Part shown: positions 33,839-43,165 of the stretch, one piece after another
Layout of the letters: each line of letters starts with the position of its first letter
How positions within the stretch are numbered: the stretch's first letter is position 1
Assembly: GCA_020402865.1 (NCBI GenBank)
Contig: JADBYT010000001.1
Location: 1-64,000 of the forward strand
Direction: 5' to 3'
Origin: Bacteroidota bacterium
GTDB taxonomy: Bacteria; Bacteroidota; Bacteroidia; Palsa-965
DNA: 64,000 bases
Translations under genes and position numbers: made by a program
Notes under the pieces: generated by a model
Seen by the model: the letters and a program-made list of their open reading frames with translations, nothing else
Told to the model about the DNA's origin: nothing
Databases searched by the model: none

Positions 33839-35386
33839 ATGTCAAAGACGAGTTCTGATCAATTGCATAAATTAATCCTTTCGCTCAACAAAGCCGAGCG
33901 GCGGCATTTCAAGATTTTCTCATCGCGGCATACCATTGGCGAAAGCAACAACTATGTGCTGTTATTCGACGCCATCGCTGCGCAGGAAAATTACAATGAG
34001 GAAGCATTGCTGAAAAAATTCAGGAAGGAGGCTTTTATCAGGCAATTCAGCATAACCAAAAACCGGTTGTACGAAAGTATTCTGCGCAGTCTGGATGTGT
34101 TTCATCATAACAGCTCGGTTGATGCACAGCTTTGGAAAGAATTGCATTACACGGAAATTCTGTATAAAAAAACACTGTATGACCAGTGTGCCAAACGGCT
34201 TCGCAGCTTGAAAAAGCTGGCCCTGCGCAACGAAAAGTATGCGGTGCTGGTGCAGGTGCAGGCGCTCGAAAAACTCCTTGCCGAAAAAGATAATTACTCC
34301 GGCATAAGTGATGCGCAGGTGGCCGGGATGCTTGAAAACGACAGGCTGGTGGCCGAAGAAATACGTGTGATAAATGATTTATGGCATGTAAAAAGCCGCT
34401 TGTTTATGCAGCTCAACCGCACAGGCCGTGCACGCGAAACCACCCAGCTCGAACACCTGCGCAGCCTGCTCGATCAGGCATTGCCCGCCGAAATTGCCGG
34501 CCGGCACAGTGTAAATGCCCGCTATCTCTATCATCACACCAGCAGTGCCTATTACTTTGCGGCCAACGACTACGAAAACTGCTATGCCCAGCTGGCCGCC
34601 AATGCCACGCTGATTGAAGAAAACACCACCATTTTCAGCGATGAGCCGAATGCCTATTTTTCGGTGCTCACTAACCTGATTTATGTGGCCGGCCGCCTGC
34701 GCAGGTACGATGCTGTGGATATCTACCTCGAAAAACTGCGCCGCCTGCCCGAACAGCTCGACACCGGCGGCAACGAAGATCTTGAAATCAAACTCTTCTC
34801 CTCCGCATTCAGTCTCGAACTGGCTTTATACAACAGTATCGGCCAGTTTCAGAAAGCCGCCGATCTTGCTCCGCGTATCAGCGAAGGACTTGATAAATAC
34901 GAAGGCCGCCTGAGCAAACTCCGCGAAGCACATTTCTGCCTAAGCCTTGCAGTGGCTTTTTTCGGCATTGCAAAACCTCATATTGCACTGCGCTGGATTA
35001 CACGCCTGCTCAACGATACGGCAATCGGGCTGAATGAATGGATTTATGCCGTGGCCCAGCTTTTTCAGGTCATCCTCCATATCGAACTCGATAATCATGA
35101 AGTACTGCCGTATGTGTTGCGTTCGGTAACGCGCTATTTCAAAACACGTAACCGCGTTTACCAATTCGAAACACGCTTTCTCGCATTTGCCGAAAACCTT
35201 AGCCAGCAAAACAAAGCCACAATTGCCGATTACGAGGCTTTCCTGCAAAACATTGCCCCGCTGGCCGACGATCCGTTTGAGCGTTCGGCTTTCGAATATT
35301 TCGATTTCCCCGCCTGGGCAGAAAGCAAAACCTCAGGCAAAAGCTTTGCTGAAATTGTAGCGGCGAGGGCTGGTGTTGATAGTTAA
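33839..35386 (+). CDS. Cytosolic helical-repeat (TPR-like) protein, unknown
   Basis: The 515-residue protein has no signal peptide. It is almost wholly alpha-helical, with paired helices of TPR-like spacing, such as NARYLYHHTSSAYYFAANDYENCYAQL and NLIYVAGRLRRYDAVDIYLEKL. The N-terminus (SSDQLHKLILSLNKAERRHFKIFSSRH) is characteristic of a protein family found in many Bacteroidota with no assigned role. It lacks enzyme motifs. It probably acts as a protein-binding scaffold. The next gene begins 55 bases downstream on the same strand. Confidence 0.75.
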   Translation: MSKTSSDQLHKLILSLNKAERRHFKIFSSRHTIGESNNYVLLFDAIAAQENYNEEALLKKFRKEAFIRQFSITKNRLYESILRSLDVFHHNSSVDAQLWKELHYTEILYKKTLYDQCAKRLRSLKKLALRNEKYAVLVQVQALEKLLAEKDNYSGISDAQVAGMLENDRLVAEEIRVINDLWHVKSRLFMQLNRTGRARETTQLEHLRSLLDQALPAEIAGRHSVNARYLYHHTSSAYYFAANDYENCYAQLAANATLIEENTTIFSDEPNAYFSVLTNLIYVAGRLRRYDAVDIYLEKLRRLPEQLDTGGNEDLEIKLFSSAFSLELALYNSIGQFQKAADLAPRISEGLDKYEGRLSKLREAHFCLSLAVAFFGIAKPHIALRWITRLLNDTAIGLNEWIYAVAQLFQVILHIELDNHEVLPYVLRSVTRYFKTRNRVYQFETRFLAFAENLSQQNKATIADYEAFLQNIAPLADDPFERSAFEYFDFPAWAESKTSGKSFAEIVAARAGVDS

Positions 35387-35440
35387 ATTTTATATGCTGC
35401 CAGTGCCTGCTTGTCGTGCCATATTAATTATCTTGTGGTG

Positions 35441-36847
35441 ATGCAATACGATGTAGCCATTATTGGAGGCGGGCCGGGCGGTTCTGCCTGTGCAAATTAT
35501 CTCAGGCAAAATGGCTATGCCGTAGCCGTTTTTGAAAAAGAATTTTTTCCGCGTGATCATGTGGGCGAATCGCTGATTCCTTACACCTATTACAAGCTGC
35601 AGGAAATGGGTGTGCTTGAACAGGTATTGCCGTTTACCACCAAAAAGCCCGGCGTTAACTTTGTGGATCGCGACGGGCTGCGGCAATCGGTGTGGTGTTT
35701 TGATAAAATTATGAATGATGGTGCCGAGATGAGTATGCACACCCTGCGCGCACCCTTTGACCACGCCCTGCTTAAACGTGCAGCACAGCTGGGTGCCGAT
35801 GTGTTTGAAGGTGCCACCGTGAAAAATGTCGATCTCACCAATCCGTCTCAAGCTACGATCGACGTGCTGCATCACGACGGTACACGCAAAAATTACGCTG
35901 CACGTTTTCTGGTCGATGCCAGCGGACAAAATGCATTCCTCGCCTCGCGCCGGCGCACACGTGAACCGTATGAAGGGCTGGATCGTGTGGCCTTGTTTAC
36001 ACATTGGGTAAACACGAATTATGATTCGGCCCTCAGCAGCGGACTCATCAAAATTGTGTACATAGGCGGCGAAAAATTAGGCTGGCTCTGGGTTATTCCG
36101 GTGGGGCGCAATCACCTCAGCATTGGTGTTACACTCAATAATGCCTATGTAAAAGAACAAAAAAAGCTGCTTGGCGACGATTGGAAAACTGCGCTGTACA
36201 AGCAGCTTATTGAAGAAGCAATGTGCCTTAAACCGGTGCTTGAAGGTGCTTCCATTGAACACGAAGTACAGGTAATGGGCGATTATTCCTATCGCGTTAC
36301 GCAGAAATTCGGTTCAAACTATGCGCTTGCCGGCGACTCAGCCGCGTTCCTCGATCCTATTTTTTCGAGCGGTATTTATGTCGCAATGGAAGTAGCGCAC
36401 CGCGTGGCCAATTGCCTGCATGTGAAATTCACGCAAGGCGATGAAGCCGGGCGGGCAGCATTTGAAAAACAATACAAAGAAGTGGATGCTGCGTATGCAC
36501 TTATCGAAAAATTCATCCGCCTTTTCTACGATCCCAATCTGCTCAACTTTGCTCACGCCGGCGCGGGCGACAATGGCTATCAGAAATTCCTCGCCGCCTA
36601 CGAAATATTCCACTATCTCCTTGCCGGCGATTTCTTCAACAACACCGAAAAGTACACCGCTTTCATCGACACGCTCACCCGCGAACGCAACTACAACCAG
36701 TTCATCCACTTCATCAAAAACAAAGTGAATGAATTTCCCACCGAGCATTACTGCGGCTACTCATTCGAAGAAGTGTACGGCCACCTTCCTCCCGGACAGC
36801 AGGTGGCGCCGGGTTTGCTGGCAGCGCATGCAAACTCAAACAGATAA
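35441..36847 (+). CDS. FAD-dependent halogenase-like monooxygenase
   Basis: The 468-residue flavoprotein has the FAD-binding GGGPGGSACANYL (residues 9-21), then FPRDHVGESLIP, a hallmark of the phenol/pyrrole flavin-dependent halogenases. The halogenase fingerprint GWLWVIP is at residues 214-220, and GDSAAFLDPIFSSGIYVAM closes the FAD site. A lysine occupies the expected catalytic site (KKPGVNF, Lys68 or Lys69). Such enzymes make hypohalous acid from FADH2, O2 and halide and pass it through the lysine. The superfamily also has members that do not halogenate. No flavin reductase or carrier protein gene is nearby. The ATG at 35441 follows TATCTTGT by four bases. Confidence 0.8.
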   Translation: MQYDVAIIGGGPGGSACANYLRQNGYAVAVFEKEFFPRDHVGESLIPYTYYKLQEMGVLEQVLPFTTKKPGVNFVDRDGLRQSVWCFDKIMNDGAEMSMHTLRAPFDHALLKRAAQLGADVFEGATVKNVDLTNPSQATIDVLHHDGTRKNYAARFLVDASGQNAFLASRRRTREPYEGLDRVALFTHWVNTNYDSALSSGLIKIVYIGGEKLGWLWVIPVGRNHLSIGVTLNNAYVKEQKKLLGDDWKTALYKQLIEEAMCLKPVLEGASIEHEVQVMGDYSYRVTQKFGSNYALAGDSAAFLDPIFSSGIYVAMEVAHRVANCLHVKFTQGDEAGRAAFEKQYKEVDAAYALIEKFIRLFYDPNLLNFAHAGAGDNGYQKFLAAYEIFHYLLAGDFFNNTEKYTAFIDTLTRERNYNQFIHFIKNKVNEFPTEHYCGYSFEEVYGHLPPGQQVAPGLLAAHANSNR

Positions 36848-36850
36848 AAA

Positions 36851-36884
36851 AAACGCCGGAAGTCAGCGCTGACCTCCGGCGTTT
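36851..36884. terminator. Bidirectional terminator
   Basis: AAACGCCGGA (36851-36860) pairs with TCCGGCGTTT (36875-36884), with GTCAGCGCTGAC inside. It separates the convergent halogenase-like gene and thiL. Confidence 0.85.
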
Positions 36885-36910
36885 TGTGTTTGCGCAACGC
36901 AAACAGCAAT

Positions 36911-37960
36911 TTATTTTCCGCTTGTAAATGCATTCCAGCCCTGCGCCGTGATCGGATGCACGGTGTTGGATTTTGAAACCAGATTAATACCGTTTGATTC
37001 GTCGGCAATGTGGCCGATGATGGTGATATCGGGGTGATGCTGTACTTTTTCGAAATCGTTGATGTCGATGGTGAACAGCAGTTCGTAATCTTCGCCGCCG
37101 CTGAGCATGCAGGTGGTGGGATCAAGATTGAAGCCACGGGCACGTTCGTAGGTCATCGGGTCGATTGGAAGTTTTTCTTCAAACACCTGTGCCCCGGTTT
37201 TCGACTGCGAGCAGATGTGCAGCAGTTCGGAGGCCAGCCCGTCGGAAATATCAATCATGGCGGTAGGTTTCACGCCTCTGTCGGCAAGCAGCTGCACCAC
37301 GTCTATGCGGGCTTCGGGTTTGAGCTGGCGTTCGAGCACGTAATCATTGCCTTCAAGGTCGGGCTGGATGTTGGGGTTTTCTCTGAACACCTGCTTTTCG
37401 CGCTCCAGCAGCATCAGGCCAATGTAAGCCCCGCCAAGGTCGCCGGTTACGCAGAGTAAATCGCCGGGCTTTGCGCCGTTGCGGTACACCACTTTGTCGG
37501 GTGCGGCTTCGCCAATGATGGTGAGCGAAAGCACCAGCCCCGATTTCGATGAGGTCGTGTCGCCGCCAACCAGATCCACATGGTAGCGGTTGCAGGCCAG
37601 CAGCAGTCCGCTGTACAACTCTTCAATGGCATCGAGCGGAAAACGGCTTGATACCGCCATTGATACCAGCAGCTGTTTGGGCGTGCCGTTCATGGCGCAG
37701 ATATCGCTGAAATTTACAGTGGCCGCCTTGTAGCCCAGATGCCGCAACGGCATGTAACCCAGATCAAAATGCACGCCCTCGGCCAGCATATCGGTTGAAA
37801 CAAGCGTTAGCATGTTTTCGGCAGGCTTCAGCACGGCGGCATCGTCGCCCACACCTTTTACACTGCCGGTGTGGCGCAGTTCAACATGCTGGGTAAGGTG
37901 GCGGATTAGGCCAAACTCGCCCAGTTCGGCAAGTTCAGTGCGCGAAGAATTGTCAAGCAT
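36911..37960 (-). CDS. thiL: Thiamine-monophosphate kinase
   Basis: ThiL makes thiamine diphosphate from thiamine monophosphate and ATP. The 349-residue protein has GVGDDAAVL, LVSTDMLAEGVHFDL, GYKAATVNFSDICAMNG, DLVGGDTTSSKSGLVLSL, MIDISDGLASELLHI and LSGGEDYELLFTI, all ThiL signatures with their Mg/ATP-binding aspartates. Length is slightly over the E. coli protein, as usual in Bacteroidota. A TAACTTTG box four bases before the ATG predicts a leaderless transcript. No other thiamine genes are in the window. Confidence 0.96.
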   Translation of the reverse strand: MLDNSSRTELAELGEFGLIRHLTQHVELRHTGSVKGVGDDAAVLKPAENMLTLVSTDMLAEGVHFDLGYMPLRHLGYKAATVNFSDICAMNGTPKQLLVSMAVSSRFPLDAIEELYSGLLLACNRYHVDLVGGDTTSSKSGLVLSLTIIGEAAPDKVVYRNGAKPGDLLCVTGDLGGAYIGLMLLEREKQVFRENPNIQPDLEGNDYVLERQLKPEARIDVVQLLADRGVKPTAMIDISDGLASELLHICSQSKTGAQVFEEKLPIDPMTYERARGFNLDPTTCMLSGGEDYELLFTIDINDFEKVQHHPDITIIGHIADESNGINLVSKSNTVHPITAQGWNAFTSGK

Positions 37961-37964
37961 GCCG

Positions 37965-37972
37965 CAAAGTTA
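37965..37972 (-). promoter_or_regulatory. Promoter -7 box TAACTTTG for thiL
   Basis: The minus-strand sequence fits TAnnTTTG; four bases (CGGC) separate it from the ATG at 37960. Confidence 0.65.
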
Positions 37973-38068
37973 CGCTTTCCCCCTCACTCACACTTTAATT
38001 TCGTGGAGTGAACAACAGGAAAACATGGTTGTTTAGTTCAACAAAATAAGCTCAAAACATTTATTTTA

Positions 38069-38857
38069 ATGAGAACTGAACAACGAACCGTGCCGGGTGT
38101 TATACTTGCAAATTACACCCAAAGAAGAGCGAGCATGTTGCCAGTGATTAAGGGATTGATTGCATTACGTGTAATGATTAATTACACGGTTGACCCTGAA
38201 GTAGCCCAGCGGCTGTTGCCCTCACCGTTTCGTCCGAAATTGGTGAAAGGCAGAGCTATTGCTGGCGTATGCCTTATCCGGATGAAAGAAATGCGGGTAA
38301 AAGGCATGCCCAAAATGCTTGGCCTCAGTTCAAAAAATATCGCCTACCGCATTGCGGTAGAGTGGGAGGAAGACGGCGTAAAGCGCGAAGGCGTTTATGT
38401 GCCCCGCCGCGATAATTCCTCGTTCATCAATAACATTACAAACGGCCGCATTTTTCCTGGCCGCAATCAGGATGCCTATTTCCACTTCGAAGAAGTAGGC
38501 GACCGTTATCTTGTTGATATCATCAGCACAGACAATACCAGCCTTTCCATTGATGCCCGCATAATTAACGGACTTCCTGAAGGTTCTGTGTTTGATAGTG
38601 TAGAGCAGGCTTCCCTGTTTTTCCGTGGCGGCTCCGTAGGCTATTCCCGCACCGGTGATAAAATGGTAGGTCTTGAATTCCGCCCCGATAACTGGGAACC
38701 CAAATTTATCGCTCCCAAAACACTTCGTTCTTCCTTTTTCGAGGATACCGATATGTTTCCCAAAGGCACCATAAAGTTCGATAATGCACTCGTGTTGCAT
38801 GATATTGAGCACGAGTGGCATGATACGGGCGATATCCGTCCGTGCCCGGTGGGGTAA
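38069..38857 (+). CDS. DUF2071 (YqjF-like) family protein
   Basis: The 262-residue protein resembles the DUF2071 family, whose fold is related to acetoacetate decarboxylase. It has VDPEVAQRLLPSPFRPKLVKGRAIAGVCLIRMKEMR and YVPRRDNSSFINNITNGRIFPG. I see no catalytic motif to name a reaction. There is no signal peptide, so it should be cytosolic. ATGs at 38069 and 38135 are possible starts; the first leaves a short basic extension. It has its own terminator downstream. Confidence 0.65.
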   Translation: MRTEQRTVPGVILANYTQRRASMLPVIKGLIALRVMINYTVDPEVAQRLLPSPFRPKLVKGRAIAGVCLIRMKEMRVKGMPKMLGLSSKNIAYRIAVEWEEDGVKREGVYVPRRDNSSFINNITNGRIFPGRNQDAYFHFEEVGDRYLVDIISTDNTSLSIDARIINGLPEGSVFDSVEQASLFFRGGSVGYSRTGDKMVGLEFRPDNWEPKFIAPKTLRSSFFEDTDMFPKGTIKFDNALVLHDIEHEWHDTGDIRPCPVG

Positions 38858-38877
38858 CTTCATAACAACTGTATAAG

Positions 38878-38901
38878 CCCGGATTTGTCCGGGTTTTTTT
38901 T
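38878..38901 (+). terminator. Intrinsic terminator of the DUF2071 gene
   Basis: CCCGGA (38878-38883), loop TTTG, TCCGGG (38888-38893), then eight T. Confidence 0.9.
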
Positions 38902-38989
38902 GAATATAATGGGGTAATTATCTATATTATACCTGTAAGAAATTTTAACCGCAAGGGTTACCTTTTATAGTTTAGTGCAATTAACAGGT

Positions 38990-40264
38990 ATGAAACATAT
39001 ACTTCTCACCCTCGTTTTACCGGCTTTGCTTCTTGCCGGATGTTCGGCACCCGTAGAAATCAAGCAACCCGCAACAACCCGTCAGCCCGAACAAGTTGCT
39101 GAAATTGCACCAGCACCACAGCCTGCGCCGGTTGCTGCACCTGAAAAAATTACTCCAAAAATTAAAAGTAATCGTCGCAAACCACGCCGGTACAAGCCTG
39201 CATTAGTATTTACACCGAATGTGTTAGAGAAGCAGGAATGGAAAGTAAACCCGTTTCGCGATACTGTTATTCAGGGAAAATACGGCACACAACTTCGCAT
39301 ACCGGCATCAGCCTTTTGCTTTGCCGATGGGAGTGAAGTAAAAACGCCGGTAGAAGTAAGTCTCCGCGAGGCCGTAAGGCCAGAAGATATTGTGCTGGCC
39401 GGACTTACCACACTTCATAACGGGCGGGTGTTGGAAAGCGGAGGTATGATTGAAATAACTGCCCGAAGCAATGGCCGTGAGCTGAAATTAAACCGCAATG
39501 CGGCTGTGGATGTAGAAATTCCTGCTGCAGCTAAACAAGCGGGAATGTCGGTGTTTGAAGGTAAAATTAGTAATGGATTAATGAACTGGGTTAACCCGGT
39601 AAAAATTGATCAGGAATCAGAAAATCCATCAATCCAAAGTCGAGATGAATATGATTCGTCTTCGGATGATTTAACTCCTAATCCAATTGCAATATATATC
39701 GGTGAGGATACCGTTTTTCTGAGAGAGGGAGATGATACATTGATTTATAGACCAGAAAAAATCAGACAATATTATCGTTCTCTGATCCCGAATGGCGGTA
39801 GAACTACTGGTGCGGGAAATGTTATTTTAGAAGGAAATTTCAACACTAATTATTTAGTTTCAGACCCTTCACAGTCGTATGTATTCAGTATGAAAAAACT
39901 TGGTTGGGCAAACATTGACCGGCTGAGTAACGATCCGCGCACCCGACAGGTAGATTTTGTTACAGATCTGGAAGACAAGAAATTATATAACAGTGTGAAT
40001 ATTACACTTGTTTTTCCAGGAAAAAACATATTTCTCCCCGGATACCAGAAAGCGGATGGCACCTATGGTTTTTCTCACGGCGATTATGAACCCATGCAAT
40101 TGCCGGTAGGCGAAGAAGCTGTACTTGTTGTTACCGCCCAAAAAGAAAGCCAGTCCTATTTTGCATCAGAGAAATTAATCATCCAACCACAACAAAAAAT
40201 AGTACTTGCAGCAAAACCAGCTTCTGAAGAGGAAATAAAACAAAAACTGGCTGCCGCTTTGTAA
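38990..40264 (+). CDS. Lipoprotein of unknown function
   Basis: The 424-residue protein begins MKHILLTLVLPALLLAGCS, a clear lipoprotein signal with the lipidated Cys in LAGC. A Pro/Ala/Gln-rich linker follows. The first folded part (NPFRDTVIQGKYGTQLRIPASAFCFADGSEVKTPVEVSLREA) looks like a beta-sandwich domain seen in other Bacteroidota lipoproteins. I have no firm family name for it. The middle (about 39620-39870) is AT-richer than the ends. A GTG five codons upstream is the alternative start. TAACC/GGTTA hairpin bases at 38947-38961 lie in the leader. Confidence 0.75.
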   Translation: MKHILLTLVLPALLLAGCSAPVEIKQPATTRQPEQVAEIAPAPQPAPVAAPEKITPKIKSNRRKPRRYKPALVFTPNVLEKQEWKVNPFRDTVIQGKYGTQLRIPASAFCFADGSEVKTPVEVSLREAVRPEDIVLAGLTTLHNGRVLESGGMIEITARSNGRELKLNRNAAVDVEIPAAAKQAGMSVFEGKISNGLMNWVNPVKIDQESENPSIQSRDEYDSSSDDLTPNPIAIYIGEDTVFLREGDDTLIYRPEKIRQYYRSLIPNGGRTTGAGNVILEGNFNTNYLVSDPSQSYVFSMKKLGWANIDRLSNDPRTRQVDFVTDLEDKKLYNSVNITLVFPGKNIFLPGYQKADGTYGFSHGDYEPMQLPVGEEAVLVVTAQKESQSYFASEKLIIQPQQKIVLAAKPASEEEIKQKLAAAL

Positions 40265-40295
40265 CCCTGTATCCTTTTAATCTTTTATACCCCGC

Positions 40296-40327
40296 ACGCA
40301 GCCCTTGCATTTTTGCAAGGGCTGCGT
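40296..40327 (+). terminator. Strong hairpin after the lipoprotein gene
   Basis: ACGCAGCCCTTGCA (40296-40309) pairs perfectly with 40314-40327 around a TTTT loop. There is no T run on the + strand, so it may end transcripts weakly or only stabilise the 3' end. Confidence 0.55.
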
Positions 40328-40441
40328 ACCATTAACAGGTTTTAATGGTTGTAAATCACGCTATTACTAAAGCCACATCCATTAGTTCCGCTCATTTGTC
40401 GAAAACTTGTTAATCTGCTTGCCCAGCTACCTAAAAGTAGG

Positions 40442-40449
40442 TATTTTTG
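40442..40449 (+). promoter_or_regulatory. Promoter -7 box TATTTTTG of the suf operon
   Basis: It matches TAnnTTTG. A TTG at 40419-40421 lies 20 bases upstream, the spacing expected for the Bacteroidota -33 element. The start of transcription would fall near 40454-40457. Confidence 0.6.
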
Positions 40450-40457
40450 CACCCAAG

Positions 40458-40474
40458 TTTAGAATTAGTCTAAA
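40458..40474. promoter_or_regulatory. 17-bp dyad overlapping the suf start site, candidate operator
   Basis: TTTAGA (40458-40463), five bases, TCTAAA (40469-40474): a perfect inverted repeat. It begins right at the predicted transcription start of the iron-sulfur operon, so a bound protein would block initiation. The AT-rich form recalls Fur/PerR-type boxes, but the actual regulator is not known. Confidence 0.45.
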
Positions 40475-40506
40475 TAAAGATTCTGAGTTTTAAAACTGAT
40501 AATCAA

Positions 40507-40833
40507 ATGATTACGGTAACTGATAATGCCAAAGAGCACGCGCTGCACCTGATTGCAGAGGAAAACCGCCCTGCTGATACGTTTATTCGTGTGGGAGTGG
40601 ATAGTGGTGGTTGTTCGGGGCTTTCGTACAAGCTGGAGTTCGACAACAATTTGCTGCCCACTGATCAGGTGTTTGAAGATAAAGGCATCAAAATAGTGGT
40701 TGACCGCAAGAGTTTCCTTTATCTGGCCGGCACCGAGCTCGATTACACCGGCGGCCTCAACGGCAAAGGGTTTGTGTTTAACAACCCCAATGCCTCACGC
40801 ACCTGCGGCTGCGGCGAAAGTTTCTCGGTGTAA
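40507..40833 (+). CDS. sufA: HesB/IscA-type iron-sulfur assembly protein
   Basis: The 108-residue A-type carrier protein has the three conserved cysteines: Cys36 in GGCSGLSY and Cys100 and Cys102 in RTCGCGESFSV. It accepts Fe-S clusters from the SufBCD scaffold and passes them to target enzymes. It leads the suf operon, with sufB 67 bases downstream. The operon has a clear promoter and an overlapping dyad upstream. Confidence 0.93.
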   Translation: MITVTDNAKEHALHLIAEENRPADTFIRVGVDSGGCSGLSYKLEFDNNLLPTDQVFEDKGIKIVVDRKSFLYLAGTELDYTGGLNGKGFVFNNPNASRTCGCGESFSV

Positions 40834-40900
40834 TTCATTGCACGGCTGAACTTCGCGCGTTTTCCACTGTTTCTATAGCGATCACATCTAGCACACCACT

Positions 40901-42364
40901 ATGGCTGCTGAACAAAATCCGGTTCTCGAAGAACATATTTCCTCCGAATACAAATACGGCTTTGTATCGGATATTGATACTGAGTTTGCCCCGCTCGGAC
41001 TCAACGAAGATATTGTGCGTTTCATCTCGGCCAAGAAAAACGAGCCGGAATGGATGCTCGAATATCGTCTTAAAGCCTTCCGCCACTGGCTCACACTCGA
41101 AGAGCCGAAGCATTGGGCGCATCTCGATTATCCTTCCATCGACTTTCAGTCCATCAGCTACTACGCGGCGCCCAAGAAAAAAGCAACCGTAGGGAGCCTC
41201 GAAGAAGTGGATCCCGAGCTGCTCAAAACCTTTGAAAAGCTCGGCATTTCGCTCGAAGAGCAGAAACGCCTCGTGGGGGTGGAGTCGAAAATTGCCGTGG
41301 ATGCGGTGATAGACAGCGTATCGGTAAAAACTACCTTTAAGGAAGTGCTGGCCGAAAAAGGCATCATCTTCTGCTCGTTCAGCGAAGCCGTGCAGGATCA
41401 CCCCGAACTGGTGCGCCAGTACATGGGCTCGGTGGTGCCTTATACCGATAACTACTACGCTGCACTAAACTCAGCCGTGTTCAGCGACGGTTCGTTCTGC
41501 TACATTCCCAAAGGCGTGCGCTGCCCGATGGAACTTTCCACCTATTTCCGCATCAACTCGGCCGGAACCGGTCAGTTTGAACGCACACTTATTGTGGCCG
41601 ACGAAGGCGCTTACGTGAGCTACCTCGAAGGTTGCACCGCCCCGCAGCGCGACGAAAACCAGCTGCATGCGGCCGTGGTGGAAATTGTGGCCCAGCGCGA
41701 CGGTGAAGTGAAATACTCAACCGTGCAAAACTGGTATCCCGGCGATAAAGAAGGCCGTGGCGGTATTTACAACTTTGTCACCAAGCGTGGCATTTGCCTC
41801 GGTGCCAATTCAAAAATTTCGTGGACTCAGGTAGAAACCGGTTCGGCCATTACCTGGAAGTATCCTTCGGTAATCCTGAAAGGCGATAATTCGGTAGGCG
41901 AATTTTACTCGGTAGCTGTTACCAACAACATGCAGCAGGCCGACACCGGTACCAAAATGATTCACCTGGGCCGCAACACGCGCAGCACCATTATTTCAAA
42001 AGGTATTTCGGCCGGTTTCAGCAACAACAGCTACCGCGGATTAGTGCGTATTGCCAAAGGCGCCAAAAATGCGCGCAACTTCTCGCAGTGCGATTCGCTG
42101 CTGATGGGCGATAAATGCGGTGCGCACACATTCCCCTACATCGAAATAAACGATAAGTCGGGCATTGTGGAGCACGAAGCCACCACTTCGAAAATTGGCG
42201 AAGACCAGATTTTCTATTGCAACCAGCGCGGCATTGATACCGAAAAAGCAATCGGTCTTATTGTAAACGGCTATTGCCGCGAAGTGCTCAACCAGCTTCC
42301 CATGGAGTTTGCCGTGGAAGCACAAAAACTGCTTTCGGTAAGCCTCGAAGGCAGTGTGGGTTAA
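40901..42364 (+). CDS. sufB: Fe-S cluster scaffold protein SufB
   Basis: SufB, with SufC and SufD, forms the scaffold on which iron-sulfur clusters are built. The 487-residue protein has the conserved beta-helix core ([44 protein letters not shown]) and the C-terminal [19 protein letters not shown] and [18 protein letters not shown]. It is of normal length. Cys and Glu residues used in sulfur transfer ([15 protein letters not shown]) are kept. The start is the ATG at 40901, which gives the family's N-terminal sequence. Confidence 0.97.
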   Translation: MAAEQNPVLEEHISSEYKYGFVSDIDTEFAPLGLNEDIVRFISAKKNEPEWMLEYRLKAFRHWLTLEEPKHWAHLDYPSIDFQSISYYAAPKKKATVGSLEEVDPELLKTFEKLGISLEEQKRLVGVESKIAVDAVIDSVSVKTTFKEVLAEKGIIFCSFSEAVQDHPELVRQYMGSVVPYTDNYYAALNSAVFSDGSFCYIPKGVRCPMELSTYFRINSAGTGQFERTLIVADEGAYVSYLEGCTAPQRDENQLHAAVVEIVAQRDGEVKYSTVQNWYPGDKEGRGGIYNFVTKRGICLGANSKISWTQVETGSAITWKYPSVILKGDNSVGEFYSVAVTNNMQQADTGTKMIHLGRNTRSTIISKGISAGFSNNSYRGLVRIAKGAKNARNFSQCDSLLMGDKCGAHTFPYIEINDKSGIVEHEATTSKIGEDQIFYCNQRGIDTEKAIGLIVNGYCREVLNQLPMEFAVEAQKLLSVSLEGSVG

Positions 42365-42403
42365 TTCATTCATCGTTACAAACGCATCCGCATATTCATA
42401 ATC

Positions 42404-43165
42404 ATGATTACCATAAACAATCTCCACGCTTCTGTTGAAGGAAAAGAAATTCTTCGCGGACTCAATCTCGAAGTGAAACCGGGCGAAGTGCATGCCATTA
42501 TGGGCCCCAACGGCTCGGGCAAAAGTACACTTGCTTCGGTACTCGCCGGCCGCGAAGAGTATGAAGTGACACAGGGCAGTGTTTCATTCAACGGCAAAGA
42601 TCTCCTCGAACTTTCGCCCGAAGACCGCGCCCGCGAAGGACTGTTTCTCGCCTTCCAGTATCCGGTAGAAATTCCGGGTGTGAGCAACATCAACTTCCTC
42701 AAAACAGCCATCAACGAAATTCGCGAATACAAAGGCGAAGGCCCCATGGAAGCGAAAGACTTTCTGGCGCTGGTGAAAGAGAAGCAGAAGCTGGTGGAGC
42801 TTGATGGTAAACTTGCCGGCCGTTCGGTAAACGAAGGTTTCAGCGGTGGTGAGAAAAAACGCAACGAAATTTTCCAGATGGCCATGCTCGAACCGAAACT
42901 GGCTATTCTCGATGAAACCGATTCGGGTCTTGATATTGATGCGCTGCGCATTGTAGCCAACGGTGTAAACAAACTCCGCAGCCCCGAACGTTCGTTTATT
43001 GTGGTTACACACTACCAGCGCCTGCTCGATTATATTGTGCCCGATGTGGTGCATGTACTCTGGAACGGCCGCATTGTAAAGTCGGGCCCGAAAGAACTGG
43101 CGCTTGAGCTTGAAGAAAAAGGCTACGACTGGATTAAGGCAGAAGCAAATACAGTTGAGGCATGA
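42404..43165 (+). CDS. sufC: Fe-S cluster assembly ATPase SufC
   Basis: SufC is the ABC-type ATPase that drives the SufBCD scaffold. The 253-residue protein has Walker A (GPNGSGKST), Q-loop (FQYPVEIPG), signature (FSGGEKKRNEI), Walker B (LAILDETDSGLDIDAL) and the switch His (VTHYQRLL). It is a soluble ATPase without membrane partner genes. Its last codon overlaps the sufD start in an ATGA arrangement, so the two are translationally coupled. Confidence 0.97.
   Translation: MITINNLHASVEGKEILRGLNLEVKPGEVHAIMGPNGSGKSTLASVLAGREEYEVTQGSVSFNGKDLLELSPEDRAREGLFLAFQYPVEIPGVSNINFLKTAINEIREYKGEGPMEAKDFLALVKEKQKLVELDGKLAGRSVNEGFSGGEKKRNEIFQMAMLEPKLAILDETDSGLDIDALRIVANGVNKLRSPERSFIVVTHYQRLLDYIVPDVVHVLWNGRIVKSGPKELALELEEKGYDWIKAEANTVEA

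Noticed and set aside
38947-38961. TAACC-GCAAG-GGTTA hairpin as an eighth member of the TTACGG family
   Set aside because: The loop is different in sequence and length; only the AACC/GGTT arms are similar.
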